DNA of 38,400 nucleotides from JBLHGN01 sp047616325 (GCA_047616325.1 JBLHGN010000003.1:1-38400); one strand, 5' to 3'. Shown: positions 16,630-25,943, counted from the first letter of the stretch. Numbers and translations: made by a program. Notes: generated from the letters alone by a model not told the origin.

Positions 16630-17091
16630 TTAATCCATCACATCATTCACGGCTGAAAAAATATAGTCGGCCAATTCATCAGAACTTACCTGTCCCAATA
16701 TTTTTCTTTCCGGCGTTAACTTCCACACCACTATGTATTTTCCATAGTCTTCCAAACTTACTACCCGAGCAGAAGGAAACTTGTAGAGCAAAAGCGGACA
16801 TCTATTAGCCGCCTCCGTTTGCAATAGGATTACCTGCGGCTCATTGATCGCTCCATCTGTTGTATCAACAGTCATCGCGCTGTCCTCGCCCCCACTTTCA
16901 GCACCAAAGTAAGCGTCGTTTGATGACTGGATGCGCCCCGCACTTTGCGATGCACTCGAATATTTTAGGTAATCTTCCATCGCCGAATAGTGCCCCAATA
17001 TTTTAATGCTGCCACGCGCACTAAAAGACTGAAAAACAATTTCTTGTAATATTTTTGGGAGACCAATTGTGACTAGTTTGGTTGATTCCAC
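16630..17091 (-). CDS. Degenerate receiver-like protein at head of CIS operon
   Basis: A 153-aa protein, first gene of the operon. The order of strands and helices (KLVTIGLPKILQEIVFQSF at the start, PQVILLQTEA in the middle, ARVVSL, and a C-terminal DELADYIFSAV helix) resembles a response-regulator receiver, but the phosphoryl Asp and acidic pocket are not recognisable. A Ser/Gly/Asp-rich insertion occupies about residues 45-78. The start is GTG at 17091 with AAGGAG six bases upstream, a strong site. It may be a regulatory or chaperone-like part of the system. The receiver likeness is by eye only and could be wrong. Confidence 0.65.
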   Translation of the reverse strand: MESTKLVTIGLPKILQEIVFQSFSARGSIKILGHYSAMEDYLKYSSASQSAGRIQSSNDAYFGAESGGEDSAMTVDTTDGAINEPQVILLQTEAANRCPLLLYKFPSARVVSLEDYGKYIVVWKLTPERKILGQVSSDELADYIFSAVNDVMD

Positions 17092-17155
17092 TGAGGACTC
17101 CTTATTGCTGTGGACCCCAGTATCCTCGCATTTTTAGGATAATTAAATGTATCCT

Positions 17156-17168
17156 TGGATCTGTATTT
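17156..17168 (-). promoter_or_regulatory. 13-nt motif AAATACAGATCCA, copy 1
   Basis: Lies about 65 bp upstream of the first operon gene. The identical 13-mer occurs again before sheath 1 (14984-14996), same strand. It could be a shared control element or a -10 region; a chance match is possible. Confidence 0.35.
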
Positions 17169-17293
17169 TGGCGCAAGATCTAGATCAAGTGATCGGAAGG
17201 TATAGAGAGATAGATCTATGGGTATAGAGATGATACTGAATCTAAAGATATAGATATATCGAGAGATAGGGAGAGACAGGCAGTGACAGGGAG

Positions 17294-17324
17294 AAATAAA
17301 AAGCCTGCATTTTCAGACCGCAGG
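17294..17324 (-). terminator. Probable intrinsic terminator after the LuxR-type gene
   Basis: On the minus strand a CCTGC/GCAGG stem with an 11-nt loop (arms 17320-17324 and 17304-17308) is followed by CTTTTTATTT. It would separate the regulator gene from the CIS operon, although it lies about 210 bp after the regulator stop. The stem is short. Confidence 0.45.
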
Positions 17325-17532
17325 AGGCAAGAAGCCGACACCGAGCTTGCAGGGGTGTATTAACGGCAAGCCTGACAATGCAGTGTACTATTTTTAAGTG
17401 CCTTGCTAGCAATAGAAACCCGAAAAAATACGCCTAAAAAGGGGGGAGAGAAATATTGGCACTAGTTCAGAGGAAATAATCTGTCATTTAAAACTAGAAG
17501 TAATTAAAAAAATGTAATCCCAGCAGACGTTC

Positions 17533-18255
17533 TTAAGCAGTTTGCCTTCTGAGTACTGCAGCAGCCTCGCCTCGGGTATTCACCTGCATGCGCTGCAGAA
17601 TTTGATGAACATGGTTCTTTACAGTGGCGGTTTCAATATTGAGTTTGCGTGCAATATCTTTATTGGTATAACCCGATTCGATAAGGTTTAGCACCATTGT
17701 TTGCTGAGGGGTTAATGTTGGTATTACCGTATTGGCACCAGCGGTGGTTACATTAGCAGCAGCCATATTCGTTTTTGCTGGATTCGCGCTAGCAGCATTA
17801 GAGACTACCAATGGTGACTCCGACGGCTGAAAATCGGAATTAAACAATAACTCTGCGACCCGAGAAGAGCACCAAAACCCACTACCGACGGAGGCTTCAA
17901 TGCAGTGACGCAAATCTTCCGAGGAGTCGTCGTGTGTAACAAACTCTTTTACACCTTCACAGGCAAATCTAGCAATGCTATTTCGGCAGGCCGACATAGC
18001 CAACATGATTATTTTTGTGGTGCAGACATCGCGCTTTAAACGCTTTATTACACTAATAGCATCGGCAAATGTGGCGTCCAAAAGAAGAACATGGGCCGCA
18101 CTCTCATAACACACCTTTGCAATATCGTCACCCTTACACACAGAGGTGACAACACGTATATTTTCAAAATTATCGAGCATGTGAGACACACCCTCACGGT
18201 ATATACGGGTATCCACGGCGATTACGACACGTATTACTTCTTGAGTTTTTTGCAT
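17533..18255 (-). CDS. NarL/LuxR-family response regulator with atypical receiver
   Basis: A 240-aa two-domain regulator. Residues about 7-120 form a receiver: the strand VVIAVDTRIYREGV, the phospho-acceptor Asp in VLLLDATF, and IIMLAMSA. Two usual features are altered: the first acidic pair reads VD instead of DD, and the conserved Lys region reads FVTHDD instead of LLKD. A long Ala/Asn/Thr-rich linker (about 155-185) leads to a clear LuxR helix-turn-helix (LTPQQTMVLNLIESGYTNKDIARKL, then TVKNHVHQILQRM). The start at 18255 is preferred because GGGAG precedes it; an ATG ten codons upstream lacks such a site. It lies upstream of the injection genes on the same strand, so it may control them; no sensor kinase is adjacent. 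Confidence 0.88.
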   Translation of the reverse strand: MQKTQEVIRVVIAVDTRIYREGVSHMLDNFENIRVVTSVCKGDDIAKVCYESAAHVLLLDATFADAISVIKRLKRDVCTTKIIMLAMSACRNSIARFACEGVKEFVTHDDSSEDLRHCIEASVGSGFWCSSRVAELLFNSDFQPSESPLVVSNAASANPAKTNMAAANVTTAGANTVIPTLTPQQTMVLNLIESGYTNKDIARKLNIETATVKNHVHQILQRMQVNTRGEAAAVLRRQTA

Positions 18256-18964
18256 ATACCAACTCCCAATTACCAGCATGGCCAACCCGAGTCAAAGCAA
18301 AAACTAAATTTTCACTCAATCGAGCATGGACTTTTAGATATACTACTATCGGTATTTTATCTGCCAAACAAAAAATATCTTCTTTGGCCAACATAAAAAC
18401 GATGCAATCGTATTCGTAAAGACAGCATACAGATGGCACCAAATACCGCCAAATAAACGTTCTACATCAAGAGATGACATATCTGAATCGAGCGGACAAA
18501 CTTGGATTATGTGAGTGGATGACAGTAAATTAAAATTAATCCAATAGATTCATGCAAAATATAAATTTGTGATGCAGGTCAATTTCCTGCCAAATCTTAC
18601 TCACAAAACTCGGACGTGGCTAGACTAGCACTTCGCCATGGAAGTGGTGCCAAGTTTTTGTCAATAGAAATGCAATTTATAAAAACATTTTAATACGGGC
18701 TTGATACTTTATCACCAAACTGAGGAAACAATAGGTATTTTTGCCCAATTACGACGAATTGCAATATGAAGCAAACTGCAAATCTCTAATTGTTATTGCC
18801 GGGATCTTTTGGCGCCAAAAAATGAACTATGACGACTCCCGCGGTGGCTCCGTACATCCTCTTTTAAAATAGCTCCTCTTTTTGTCGTTGAAGCTACCAG
18901 CCTAAGCTCCCCCTAACATTACCGATTTCTACCGAGGCTGGACTCCAGCCAACAATATCGCTGT
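18256..18964. other. Gene-free, AT-rich region
   Basis: About 700 bp upstream of the regulator gene. I see no gene with plausible homology on either strand. It should contain the regulator promoter, and the far end borders the mobile-element remnants. Confidence 0.55.
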
Positions 18965-19450
18965 TTACGTGAATAACTGGGGGGTTGCGCCAAAATAATT
19001 ACAGTACCCTCGCAGCTTCACTGTCAGCAGATCCATTAGCTCCGACGTTTTCATATGCTGATACTTTTTGATGGATTCACTGTAGGTTGCCTTCGTAGTG
19101 AGTAATTTTTTCATTGCTATTCGACGAAACAATCGCGCTCCCCCACCTTTGTCCTTTCCCCAATAGAAGTCAAAAATTAGGAAGGTAAATGCGTTCTCCA
19201 TCGTTGGATTAAATCGACAGAACCGGATGCAGCTTGTTTTCTCTTCGTCCACCTCAAGGTTATACTTCTTCAACCTCTTTGGCAAAACCTCGTAGAACTT
19301 CTCTGCGTCGCTTTTGTACTGAAAACCACAGACTAAATCATCTGCGTACCGACAGACAAATACATCGTATCGTGGCTTTACTTGTTTTTTAAACCACTCA
19401 TCGATAACGTTGTGAAGATAGGTAGTGGAGAGCATCGGTGAGATTACTCC
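18965..19450 (-). pseudogene. Group II intron reverse transcriptase/maturase fragment
   Basis: The middle of an LtrA-type reverse transcriptase. Homology begins at GVISPMLSTTYLHNVIDEWF, just after where the TPQG motif should be, and includes the catalytic YADD, then GFQYKSDAEKFYEVLPKRL, FYWGKDKGG and LRGYCNYFG. About the first 200 residues and the maturase X/endonuclease end are missing; the frame stops at 18965 shortly after FG. The upstream residues in the same frame look unrelated. It cannot be active as it stands. No intron RNA domain V was recognised beside it. Confidence 0.85.
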
Positions 19451-19640
19451 CACAACGACCACCGCAGAATAGCCTAAACAGATAACACATGCATTCAATT
19501 GCCTTTTTTCCCTACTAATTTTTTATTTCCGATACCGGCCAGCAACTGACTTTGGGACTGGAAAACCTTGGCTGTAGGTTCTCTCCAAAGCGGAGACAAA
19601 TGGTATTGTTGGTGCCCTGCTTATATTGTTGTAAATGCCT

Positions 19641-19668
19641 GTGTAAAAGCGCGGTTATTTGCCACTGT
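19641..19668 (+). repeat. Left terminal inverted repeat
   Basis: 28 bp, paired with 20305-20332 with a single mismatch at position 24. Confidence 0.8.
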
Positions 19669-19831
19669 TTTCAAAAATACCTATTTTTTATTCGATTTAT
19701 TATTATTGATGGCCGTGGAGTTCATGGAAAAGGCGTCGAAGCTGAGATTTCCATAAATCCACAGACCCTGCAGCTATCAGATAATATAACGAGACACAGC
19801 GGCCCTGTGGAGTCTGAGAATCACCGATTAA

Positions 19832-20290
19832 AATTATGGAAAAAATACCCGCCTCTACAATTGTACTAGGTGCCATTCGGTAGTATTCATTTGTCGTCAA
19901 TGCGACCGAGGCAATGTTTACTGTGATGGATGTGGGCCTATCGCTAGCGCAGCTGCAAGACGCTGGGCGTCTAGTCGTTATCAGAATACCTTTGAAGGGC
20001 GACTGAAACACGCCGCTAGACAGCGCCCGTACCGGGAACGCCTAAGGAAAAAAGTGACGCATATGGGTTCTCTGCATAACCTTTTCCATGATTTGCTGAG
20101 TAGCGGAATGAAAAAGCGAAAAACCATCACTTCTTCTGTCGCCTCAATTAACACAACTACAATTATTCGTTCATCCTGCAGTGCGGGGTGCCCCCCATTC
20201 TTGCGCCGTAACTTTTTGCGCAGTCTTTGTTATCTCCATAACTCAATTTGTACCATAGTTAAAATCAACAACCTCAATAACGATGATTGA
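19832..20290 (+). pseudogene. Cysteine-rich zinc-ribbon-like ORF inside the 692-bp element
   Basis: An open frame of 152 codons without a clear ATG at its head. The reading has CTRCHSVVFICRQCDRG followed by YCDGC, giving paired CxxC motifs, then a basic KHAARQRPYRERLRKKVTH stretch. Small proteins of this layout accompany some insertion sequences, and I believe this is a relative. A start ATG at 19836 is in another frame, so the 5' end may be frameshifted. The distal part after about codon 85 drifts into low-quality sequence. Probably a decayed passenger or accessory gene of the element. Confidence 0.5.
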
Positions 20291-20304
20291 GATTCGGCTA
20301 TTAG

Positions 20305-20332
20305 ACAGCGGCAAATAACCGCGCTTTTACAC
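20305..20332 (-). repeat. Right terminal inverted repeat
   Basis: Pairs with 19641-19668; together they define the element ends. Confidence 0.8.
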
Positions 20333-20413
20333 CGGCGCTAACAATTGTTGGTGTACTGGTTATATTGTTCAAGATATCCAGTGATAAACTAGGCTTTGCG
20401 GGGTAATTGACGA

Positions 20414-20703
20414 TTCAAGACCTGCCCCCCATTACTCGCGCTTTGACTCTGTTGGCCGCTATGCCTCCTACAGTCGTTGCGTCAAGGGCAAAAACGGTAA
20501 CAAGTATTTGACCTGGGCCTTCATTGAGGCGACCAGTTTTGCGATCCGTTACAACGACACGGTTACAAAATACTATCAGCGAAAGCTCGCAAAAACACAT
20601 CCAGTAGTTGCCAAAAAAAACCATTGCTCACAAATTGGCGCGGGCATGTTATTACGTGCTTCGCGATAATGTTGAGTTCGATATTCACAAGGCTTTTGGT
20701 TAA
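20414..20703 (+). pseudogene. IS110-family transposase, C-terminal remnant
   Basis: Reading from about 20424 gives FDSVGRYASYSRCVKGKNG, then NKYLTWAFIEATSFAIRYND and TKYYQRKLAKTHPVVAKK, the conserved C-terminal Transposase_20 region of IS110 elements. A frameshift near 20620 moves the homology to another frame, which continues KLARACYYVLRDNVEFDIHKAFG and stops at 20701-20703. The N-terminal DEDD catalytic half is missing. It is clearly inactive. Confidence 0.8.
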
Positions 20704-21506
20704 TGTATACGAAAATATAACACTATGTTTTGGTTGGGCGAGTGAGTTCGTGAAAGGGGTTGGCAAAACCATTAAACCTGATTAAAACGCTCGTACAATC
20801 ATTCATTTTTCTGTTTGTTAAACGCTAGTATGCCCGTGCTGTGAGCCAGTAATGTCTGGAGATTCGCGAGAATCAGCCAAAGATCTGTCGCAATGTACCG
20901 GCAGTTTTACCGCACTACTGAGACGTGGACACATGTACAGCACTAAATATTTTCTGAGACTCGTGTCGCCAAGGGCTGCCGATATCAACTTTCCGCTATC
21001 GACAAACGCCTTCATTCAAATGGGTGACCGGAGCGTATTAGTTGATGCCATACCGCGAAATTTTTGGGTGCAAATTGGAAAACAAACAGTCTATCTCTAC
21101 TTCGTTAAATAACTACGGAATTTTGCTTTATCTGCTGATCCTTCTAATGGGTGACCCCCATTACTCCTTTCTTCGCTTTAAGCGTATATTCTCTGCGCAT
21201 TGGTCAACGTTTGTTGGCAATAATCCCCGCAATGCCACCCATTACTATCATTCAGAAGTGAAAAAATGCTGTCGTGTGGCAGTGAGGAGAATGGGTTTGC
21301 GACCTATCAGTGCCTGGGTGCGGTAAGGGAGATCATAAAGTCAATTTCAGTTACAAAGGCAGGGTTTACTCGCAGTGAGGAAGGCGCTATGCACGGTATG
21401 GTATGGTATGGTATGGTATGGTGGTGTTGACACTACCAGAGAAACTGCTAATTCCACTCCCTAATCAAAGTTAGTTGTATTCGCGATTTATGGGCTTGAC
21501 TGAGCC
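20704..21506. other. Region without recognisable gene, between IS remnants
   Basis: About 800 bp. Open frames here (for example 20852-21112) show no family pattern I know. It contains a small AATGGG/CCCATT hairpin near 21150 and a pentanucleotide tandem repeat at 21395-21421. Probably further decayed mobile-element sequence. Confidence 0.5.
21395..21421. repeat. Pentanucleotide tandem repeat (GGTAT)5
   Basis: Five exact GGTAT units followed by GG, outside any gene. Confidence 0.9.
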
Positions 21507-22290
21507 GTGTTTGGCCGACTTGATTTAGGAGCCGTTAACAGCTCGGATTACAAAATAGCACTGATTGTTTTGCTGCGTACGAATGGTCGTAATGGCAGCT
21601 ACAATCCACACTTGCACGTGATACTAGCCGAAGGCGCGCTTCTTCCTGGAGCCAAGGATTGGCGCTCTATTAGGCGCACCTTCAAGCGCTTATCGTTGAA
21701 CCGCCTCGGCTGCTCTGGCAGCCGCACTTGCTTGGCTTGATGGCGGTTGAATTTCTGGAGCACAAAGGGGTGATTCAAGCCTTGTGGGCGGACCATCCCG
21801 ATGGTTTCTATGCCCATAAAGGAAACAACCTAAAGAAAAAGTAACCACCAAACGTTACCGGGGATTCATCAAGTATTTGTCATCCCCGCCCATCGGTGTT
21901 TTCAGAATCGTTGCCTACCCTATGAGGACCAGGAAGTTAAGTATTACTATCAATCCCACCGAGCGAAGTCGAGAGTCTACGAAACAATCTATGTACAAAT
22001 CGTTATCGGTCGAATGCTCCAGCATATTCTACCCAAAGGGTTTCAGCGAGTGCGCTTTTGTGGTCTTCCGGCCACTACCACGTTCAAAAAGTGGGCTGAA
22101 GTGATTGCACAAGCGGCCGGTGATTTAGTGGATGCCATCCATGGTGAGCTACGCGAAACGTATTGTTTATGTAGACTTTTTTGAAGATATCGCGGAAGAA
22201 ACCCACTATCGTGCAGTTTTCGTGGTCAAGGCATGGAATTAGTGAGGTTATTCCACCCGGATCGAGGGGTGTTTTTCGATTTGTTGGGAC
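21507..22290 (+). pseudogene. IS91-family transposase remnant, frameshifted
   Basis: Pieces of an IS91 (Y2, rolling-circle) transposase are spread over several frames. They include GRNGSYNPHLHVILAEGAL (about 21590-21640), HPDGFYAHKG, then RGFIKYLSSPPIGVFRIVAYP, then in a shifted frame YYYQSHRAKSRVYETIYVQ, GRMLQHILPKGFQRVRFCGL and FKKWAEVIAQAAGDLVDAI, and finally GMELVRLFHPDRGVFFDLLG near 22290. The order matches the middle and C-terminal parts of the family. The N-terminal zinc finger and catalytic tyrosines are not seen. At least two frameshifts and several stops make it non-functional. Confidence 0.78.
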
Positions 22291-22370
22291 CGCCAGGATA
22301 AGCCGTTGGCACCACATAAATAATGTTGCTTTACGCGATAAACACAAGCAGCTAAATATTATTGCACGCG

Positions 22371-22415
22371 CCATCCGAAAGCAGACCATCCGTAAGCAGA
22401 CCATCCGTAAGCAGA
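22371..22415. repeat. 15-bp tandem repeat, three units
   Basis: Three units of CCATCCG(A/T)AAGCAGA; the first has A, the next two T. It lies between the IS91 remnant and the DUF1631 gene. Confidence 0.85.
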
Positions 22416-22531
22416 CTATAGTTCAACTACTTGGGATATATTTGTTCTATGCTATTTGGGTATCGAATTCTAGGCTTAGTCAAGCTTTGGGTTATTAATT
22501 ATACTTTTTGCCGAGGTCGCGTAGACAAATT

Positions 22532-22558
22532 GACCGCGATAGACCGCGATAGACCGCG
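22532..22558. repeat. 10-bp tandem repeat, 2.7 units
   Basis: GACCGCGATA repeated at 22532, 22542 and partly at 22552, ending 35 bp before the DUF1631 start codon, so it may affect that gene's leader. Confidence 0.8.
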
Positions 22559-22593
22559 TCAAGACAACATTATGGTGAGCGAGCTGTAAAGCA

Positions 22594-25173
22594 ATGCTAA
22601 ATAAAAGTCCGTCTGAGTTTGTTGGTAGATTGCTGGAGGCTTCCCGAAAAGAAGTCATCAGGCAATATGAGGTATTGTTAGACTCAGTGGCGCCTAGGCT
22701 TCGGCTTGATTTCAAACGACTCCAAGAGGCTGAAGATAAGTCTATTGCGAGCGGAGAACCCCCCAGCCTAACATTGGACGAATTTCAGATCGAAGTCATG
22801 GCCGGAGACCTCAATCGTTCTCGTCTCGCAATGAAGGACGCTTTCGCATCGAAATGGCATCAGATTGCAGATAATTTTATACTATCGGAAGCGGAATATG
22901 ATGCTCACCTGAAAGTCACAGGCTTTAACCTGGTTGGTGATGAGTTGTTAGCCGATTGTATCAAAACACAGAGTCTTGTTGGCGAAGGTGCAATTAGCTT
23001 AGATTATGTGTTAGTGCCGGTCTCAAGTGGTTTAAGCCAGGCACTGCCAGGCATCATGATTAGCCATGCGACCATCCCATTCTTTCCTCTAAGCGTGGCT
23101 GAATGTATTCATGAGAGTATTAATGCCTGCGAATTAAACGACTATATCGAGGCCCTGCTTCGCGAATTAGTAAAGACGTCGTTCTTTCCGGGGCTGAAAC
23201 ATCTGTATCTTGGTATTCGTAAACAATTTGAAAGCCAGGGATACCAGTTAGAAGAAATGCCGGTCCGTACCCGCATAGAGCGAAATAGCTCAGCTAGCGA
23301 TGTGACCGCTGGGAAGGGCAATCGCTTGATCGAGGTGGACGAAGATTTCGACATTGAAATACTGAAACTACTCAAAGAAACTAAGGTCCCAGCAGAATTG
23401 CTCGCTGGTGGAAAAGACAGCCAAAAACCTAGCCTTTCTTCGCCGCCTGGCGACCTAGGGGACGACCAGGCAATTGTTACCATTTCCCCGAAAGATGTGG
23501 ACAGTATGTTGGCCACTCTGCAAGTGTTACACCAGCAATCAGCCCAACGTGAGTTAGGCATACAACAAGCTCTCGCTGAAGATATGCTCAGTCGCTCCTC
23601 TGATGATCAATATATTGTAATCAGCTCTATGAGTGAGAATATCATTAACTTGGTTGCCTTGATGTTCGAATACATCGAAAAAGACGACAGCATTCCAGCA
23701 ATAGTTAGTGCTTTATTGATGCGTCTGCAAATTCCCTATATGCGCATGACATTAGCTGACGCAGAATTGTTTGAAGACAAAAAACACCCCGCCCGTTTGT
23801 TACTTAATGATCTGACAGAATTGGGCTATATGGCCAATTCTACGACCTCCAAAGCCTACGAAATCATCAAAAACAGTGTTACTACACTGACAGATGATTT
23901 TGAAAATAGTCCTGAACAAATATCTTCCTTGCAAGAAGAAATTAATGGCTATTTGCAACAGATAAAAGAAGTCGCCGCCGAACAAGAAAAAAGTATCGAA
24001 GAGCAGGCTTGTCTTCAATCTGAGATTGAAGACAAGCTAGAAGAGGCAGACGCTGCTGTAAACGAATTTGTTGTTGGTCCTATTAGTCGCATAGCCAAGC
24101 CTATGTTTTTTCATTCTCTATTGGAAAAAGTTTGGTCGAGAGCTCTTCATTCCTGTTATATGGAGAATATGCCTTTGAGTGAAGAGCGTTCGAATGCCAT
24201 AGATTTATTCGATAAAATAGTGTGGTCTACTGCGGCGGGAAAAACCATTCTCACGAAGCCGGATTTAATCAGTGCCCTCCCTGCGATCGTAAAAAGGACA
24301 GAGCATGTTTTTTCTACTTGTAAAATCGATGAATTAATCAGATCTCATTTTATGGATCAGCTGCAAGAAATTCATTTAGCCTTCATTAAGAGCGCTGTAG
24401 GGAAAAAAATTAAGGCCATAGATGAAGATTCTTTACAAAATATAGCAAAATCAAGAGAGCTTGTTGAAGAGTTGAATAAGGAACAATTGTTACGTGACCA
24501 ACGTGAACAGGAAAAGCGGGAGGAATTAGCAAAAGAAAAGTACGAACAAGCAGTGGGGCATGATTATCACAAAACAGAAGATGCTGTTGTTGTTGCAAGC
24601 ATCAAAAACGTAGATTCTGAAAATGAGATAGATGATGCAGTCCTTAGCGTTGCGGAAAAACCGTCTTACGTTGAGGCGGAAGAAATTCGAGCGCCCGCCG
24701 AGTTTATAGCGACTGAAACAGAAAGTGAGCGGGCATCTGACTTGGCTGCAATGGAAGGTGATTCAGAACAGGTAATCGAGTTCTCATTCTCAAAAACAAC
24801 AGAAGCCCCGGTGGCTTATTCCTCGCTACCGATAACTGAAACCGACTCAACTCGCTTATCGATGTCTGATACATTAGCTATCGTAGAATGTATCCAAATA
24901 GGGACGTATATGGAGTATATGCTTAAAGGTGAATTTAAACGCTGTAAAGTTGCTTTCCATGCTCCCAGTTTAGGCAAATATATTTTCACCGATAATAATG
25001 GCTTCCCTTTATTTAATCGATTTCGTGGAGAATTAATCGTCGATGTTCAAGATGGCTATGCAAAAATATTGTCAAATACATCCACCTTTGATCGAGCTCT
25101 TGAATCAGTGATTTCCGGTATACGTAGCAAGCGCCGCGAGACTCAAGGGAACCTCTACAATGTAGAAGTCTAG
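22594..25173 (+). CDS. DUF1631 family protein
   Basis: An 859-aa intact protein matching the DUF1631 family, known mainly in gammaproteobacteria and of undefined function. The N-terminal VIRQYEVLLDSVAPRL and the following DEFQIEVMAGDLNRSRLAMK are typical, as is the C-terminal domain (residues about 765-850: GTYMEYMLKGEFKRCKVAF, then KYIFTDNNGFPLFNRFRGEL), which has the look of a small PilZ-like beta barrel. Long helical and coiled-coil stretches lie at about 440-480 and 625-660, and an acidic low-complexity linker at about 660-750. There is no signal peptide. The start at 22594 has only a weak ribosome site. It stands alone, flanked by mobile-element debris on both sides. Confidence 0.85.
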   Translation: MLNKSPSEFVGRLLEASRKEVIRQYEVLLDSVAPRLRLDFKRLQEAEDKSIASGEPPSLTLDEFQIEVMAGDLNRSRLAMKDAFASKWHQIADNFILSEAEYDAHLKVTGFNLVGDELLADCIKTQSLVGEGAISLDYVLVPVSSGLSQALPGIMISHATIPFFPLSVAECIHESINACELNDYIEALLRELVKTSFFPGLKHLYLGIRKQFESQGYQLEEMPVRTRIERNSSASDVTAGKGNRLIEVDEDFDIEILKLLKETKVPAELLAGGKDSQKPSLSSPPGDLGDDQAIVTISPKDVDSMLATLQVLHQQSAQRELGIQQALAEDMLSRSSDDQYIVISSMSENIINLVALMFEYIEKDDSIPAIVSALLMRLQIPYMRMTLADAELFEDKKHPARLLLNDLTELGYMANSTTSKAYEIIKNSVTTLTDDFENSPEQISSLQEEINGYLQQIKEVAAEQEKSIEEQACLQSEIEDKLEEADAAVNEFVVGPISRIAKPMFFHSLLEKVWSRALHSCYMENMPLSEERSNAIDLFDKIVWSTAAGKTILTKPDLISALPAIVKRTEHVFSTCKIDELIRSHFMDQLQEIHLAFIKSAVGKKIKAIDEDSLQNIAKSRELVEELNKEQLLRDQREQEKREELAKEKYEQAVGHDYHKTEDAVVVASIKNVDSENEIDDAVLSVAEKPSYVEAEEIRAPAEFIATETESERASDLAAMEGDSEQVIEFSFSKTTEAPVAYSSLPITETDSTRLSMSDTLAIVECIQIGTYMEYMLKGEFKRCKVAFHAPSLGKYIFTDNNGFPLFNRFRGELIVDVQDGYAKILSNTSTFDRALESVISGIRSKRRETQGNLYNVEV

Positions 25174-25763
25174 ACCTGATCTAGTTGAGCTAAATATTGA
25201 AGCTAAAAACCGCGCTTGAATCATCAAAGTCCGCGCAAGCCCTTGCCGCACCTAGAAAAATTGAAAAATAGCTCATCACCAATATAGCCGCAAGGATACC
25301 CAAAACGTTTCACGGGGCAGGCTCTGTGGCTTAGTAGGGCAAGGCACGACTCCACAGATGGAGTCGTCGGGCATTCTGGAGGTAGGTGAAGCATCGCTAC
25401 TGGAAGTAGCTTATTAGAGCAACGAAGGGAGCAATTGCCAAGGAAGCCAACACCGAGAAGCAGCTGCCGAAGGTGACTAGCGGAAAGCAGCCCTCTTTGC
25501 TTAATTTCCCTAGTCACACCAATTGCCGGCACGTCTTTTAGTGATTTAACTGCGGTTCTTAGGTTGAACAGTTTGTTGCACCACCTCCAGCAGAGATTCA
25601 TCAAGCTCGGTCATTATAACCAAAACATTATACACCGACACCCATGGCTAGTAGCGAGGAGCCGGTTTACGTGCCTCCTGGAAGCTAAGAGGAGCGTAAA
25701 CGTTGGGCTGATCCTGCATCAACAGAAAGAGTCCCCAGAAAACAGAAAGGGCATGAGCTGGGA
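25174..25763. other. Region without recognisable gene; contains a hairpin
   Basis: About 590 bp after DUF1631. A 9-bp hairpin (ACGACTCCA/TGGAGTCGT) with a 4-nt loop lies at 25346-25367. Frames on either strand show no known family. The last part leads into a transposase scrap, so this may be non-coding or decayed mobile-element sequence. Confidence 0.5.
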
Positions 25764-25943
25764 ATGAAGCAAGTCGCAAGACTTATGAAGCAACTTAGCT
25801 TAGAAGATAATTTTATACTTCCTATAGGTGATAGCGCTTATGCCACTGAATCTTGTCGAAAGACGGTATCAACACTCAAAGAACACGCCCATATTGCACG
25901 TTTGCGCAATAATCGAAAAGTTTTTCAATGGGAACACCGATGA
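25764..25943 (+). pseudogene. DDE transposase fragment
   Basis: A 59-codon frame (MKQVARLMKQ at the start). The segment LPIGDSAYATESCRKTV, followed by HIARLRNNRKVF, matches the second catalytic Asp region (GDSAY) of DDE transposases of the IS701/DDE_5-like type. The rest of the gene is absent on both sides. Not functional. Confidence 0.6.

Larger units (their letters stand above)
17092..17532. promoter_or_regulatory. Operon leader and intergenic region before the CIS genes
   Basis: A 441-bp gap without a gene, expected to hold the CIS promoter on the minus strand. It contains an inverted repeat AGGATA/TATCCT (17136-17141 and 17150-17155), the palindrome GATCTAGATC at 17177-17186, a weak TTGATC...TACAGA promoter-like pair, and a purine-rich plus-strand stretch at about 17195-17300. 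A separate inverted repeat GCTTGC/GCAAGC lies at 17345-17371. None of these is proven to be functional. Confidence 0.45.
19641..20332 (+). mobile_element. 692-bp element with terminal inverted repeats
   Basis: The sequence at 19641-19668 and the reverse complement of 20305-20332 match over 28 bp with one mismatch; the outer 23 bp are identical (ends read GTGTAAAAGCGCGG inward). This has the form of a small insertion sequence or a deletion derivative without its transposase. It carries the cysteine-rich ORF at 19832-20290. No target-site duplication is visible in the flanks. The family is not assigned. Confidence 0.75.

Noticed and set aside
17280..17371. tRNA or riboswitch in the leader of the CIS operon
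   Set aside because: The inverted repeats do not form a cloverleaf or a known riboswitch pattern.
18091..18442. Divergent ORFs over the start of the regulator gene
   Set aside because: They are shadows of the regulator and its AT-rich leader.
25224..25604. 126-aa minus-strand ORF after DUF1631
   Set aside because: No homology pattern, no ribosome site, and it crosses the hairpin at 25346-25367.
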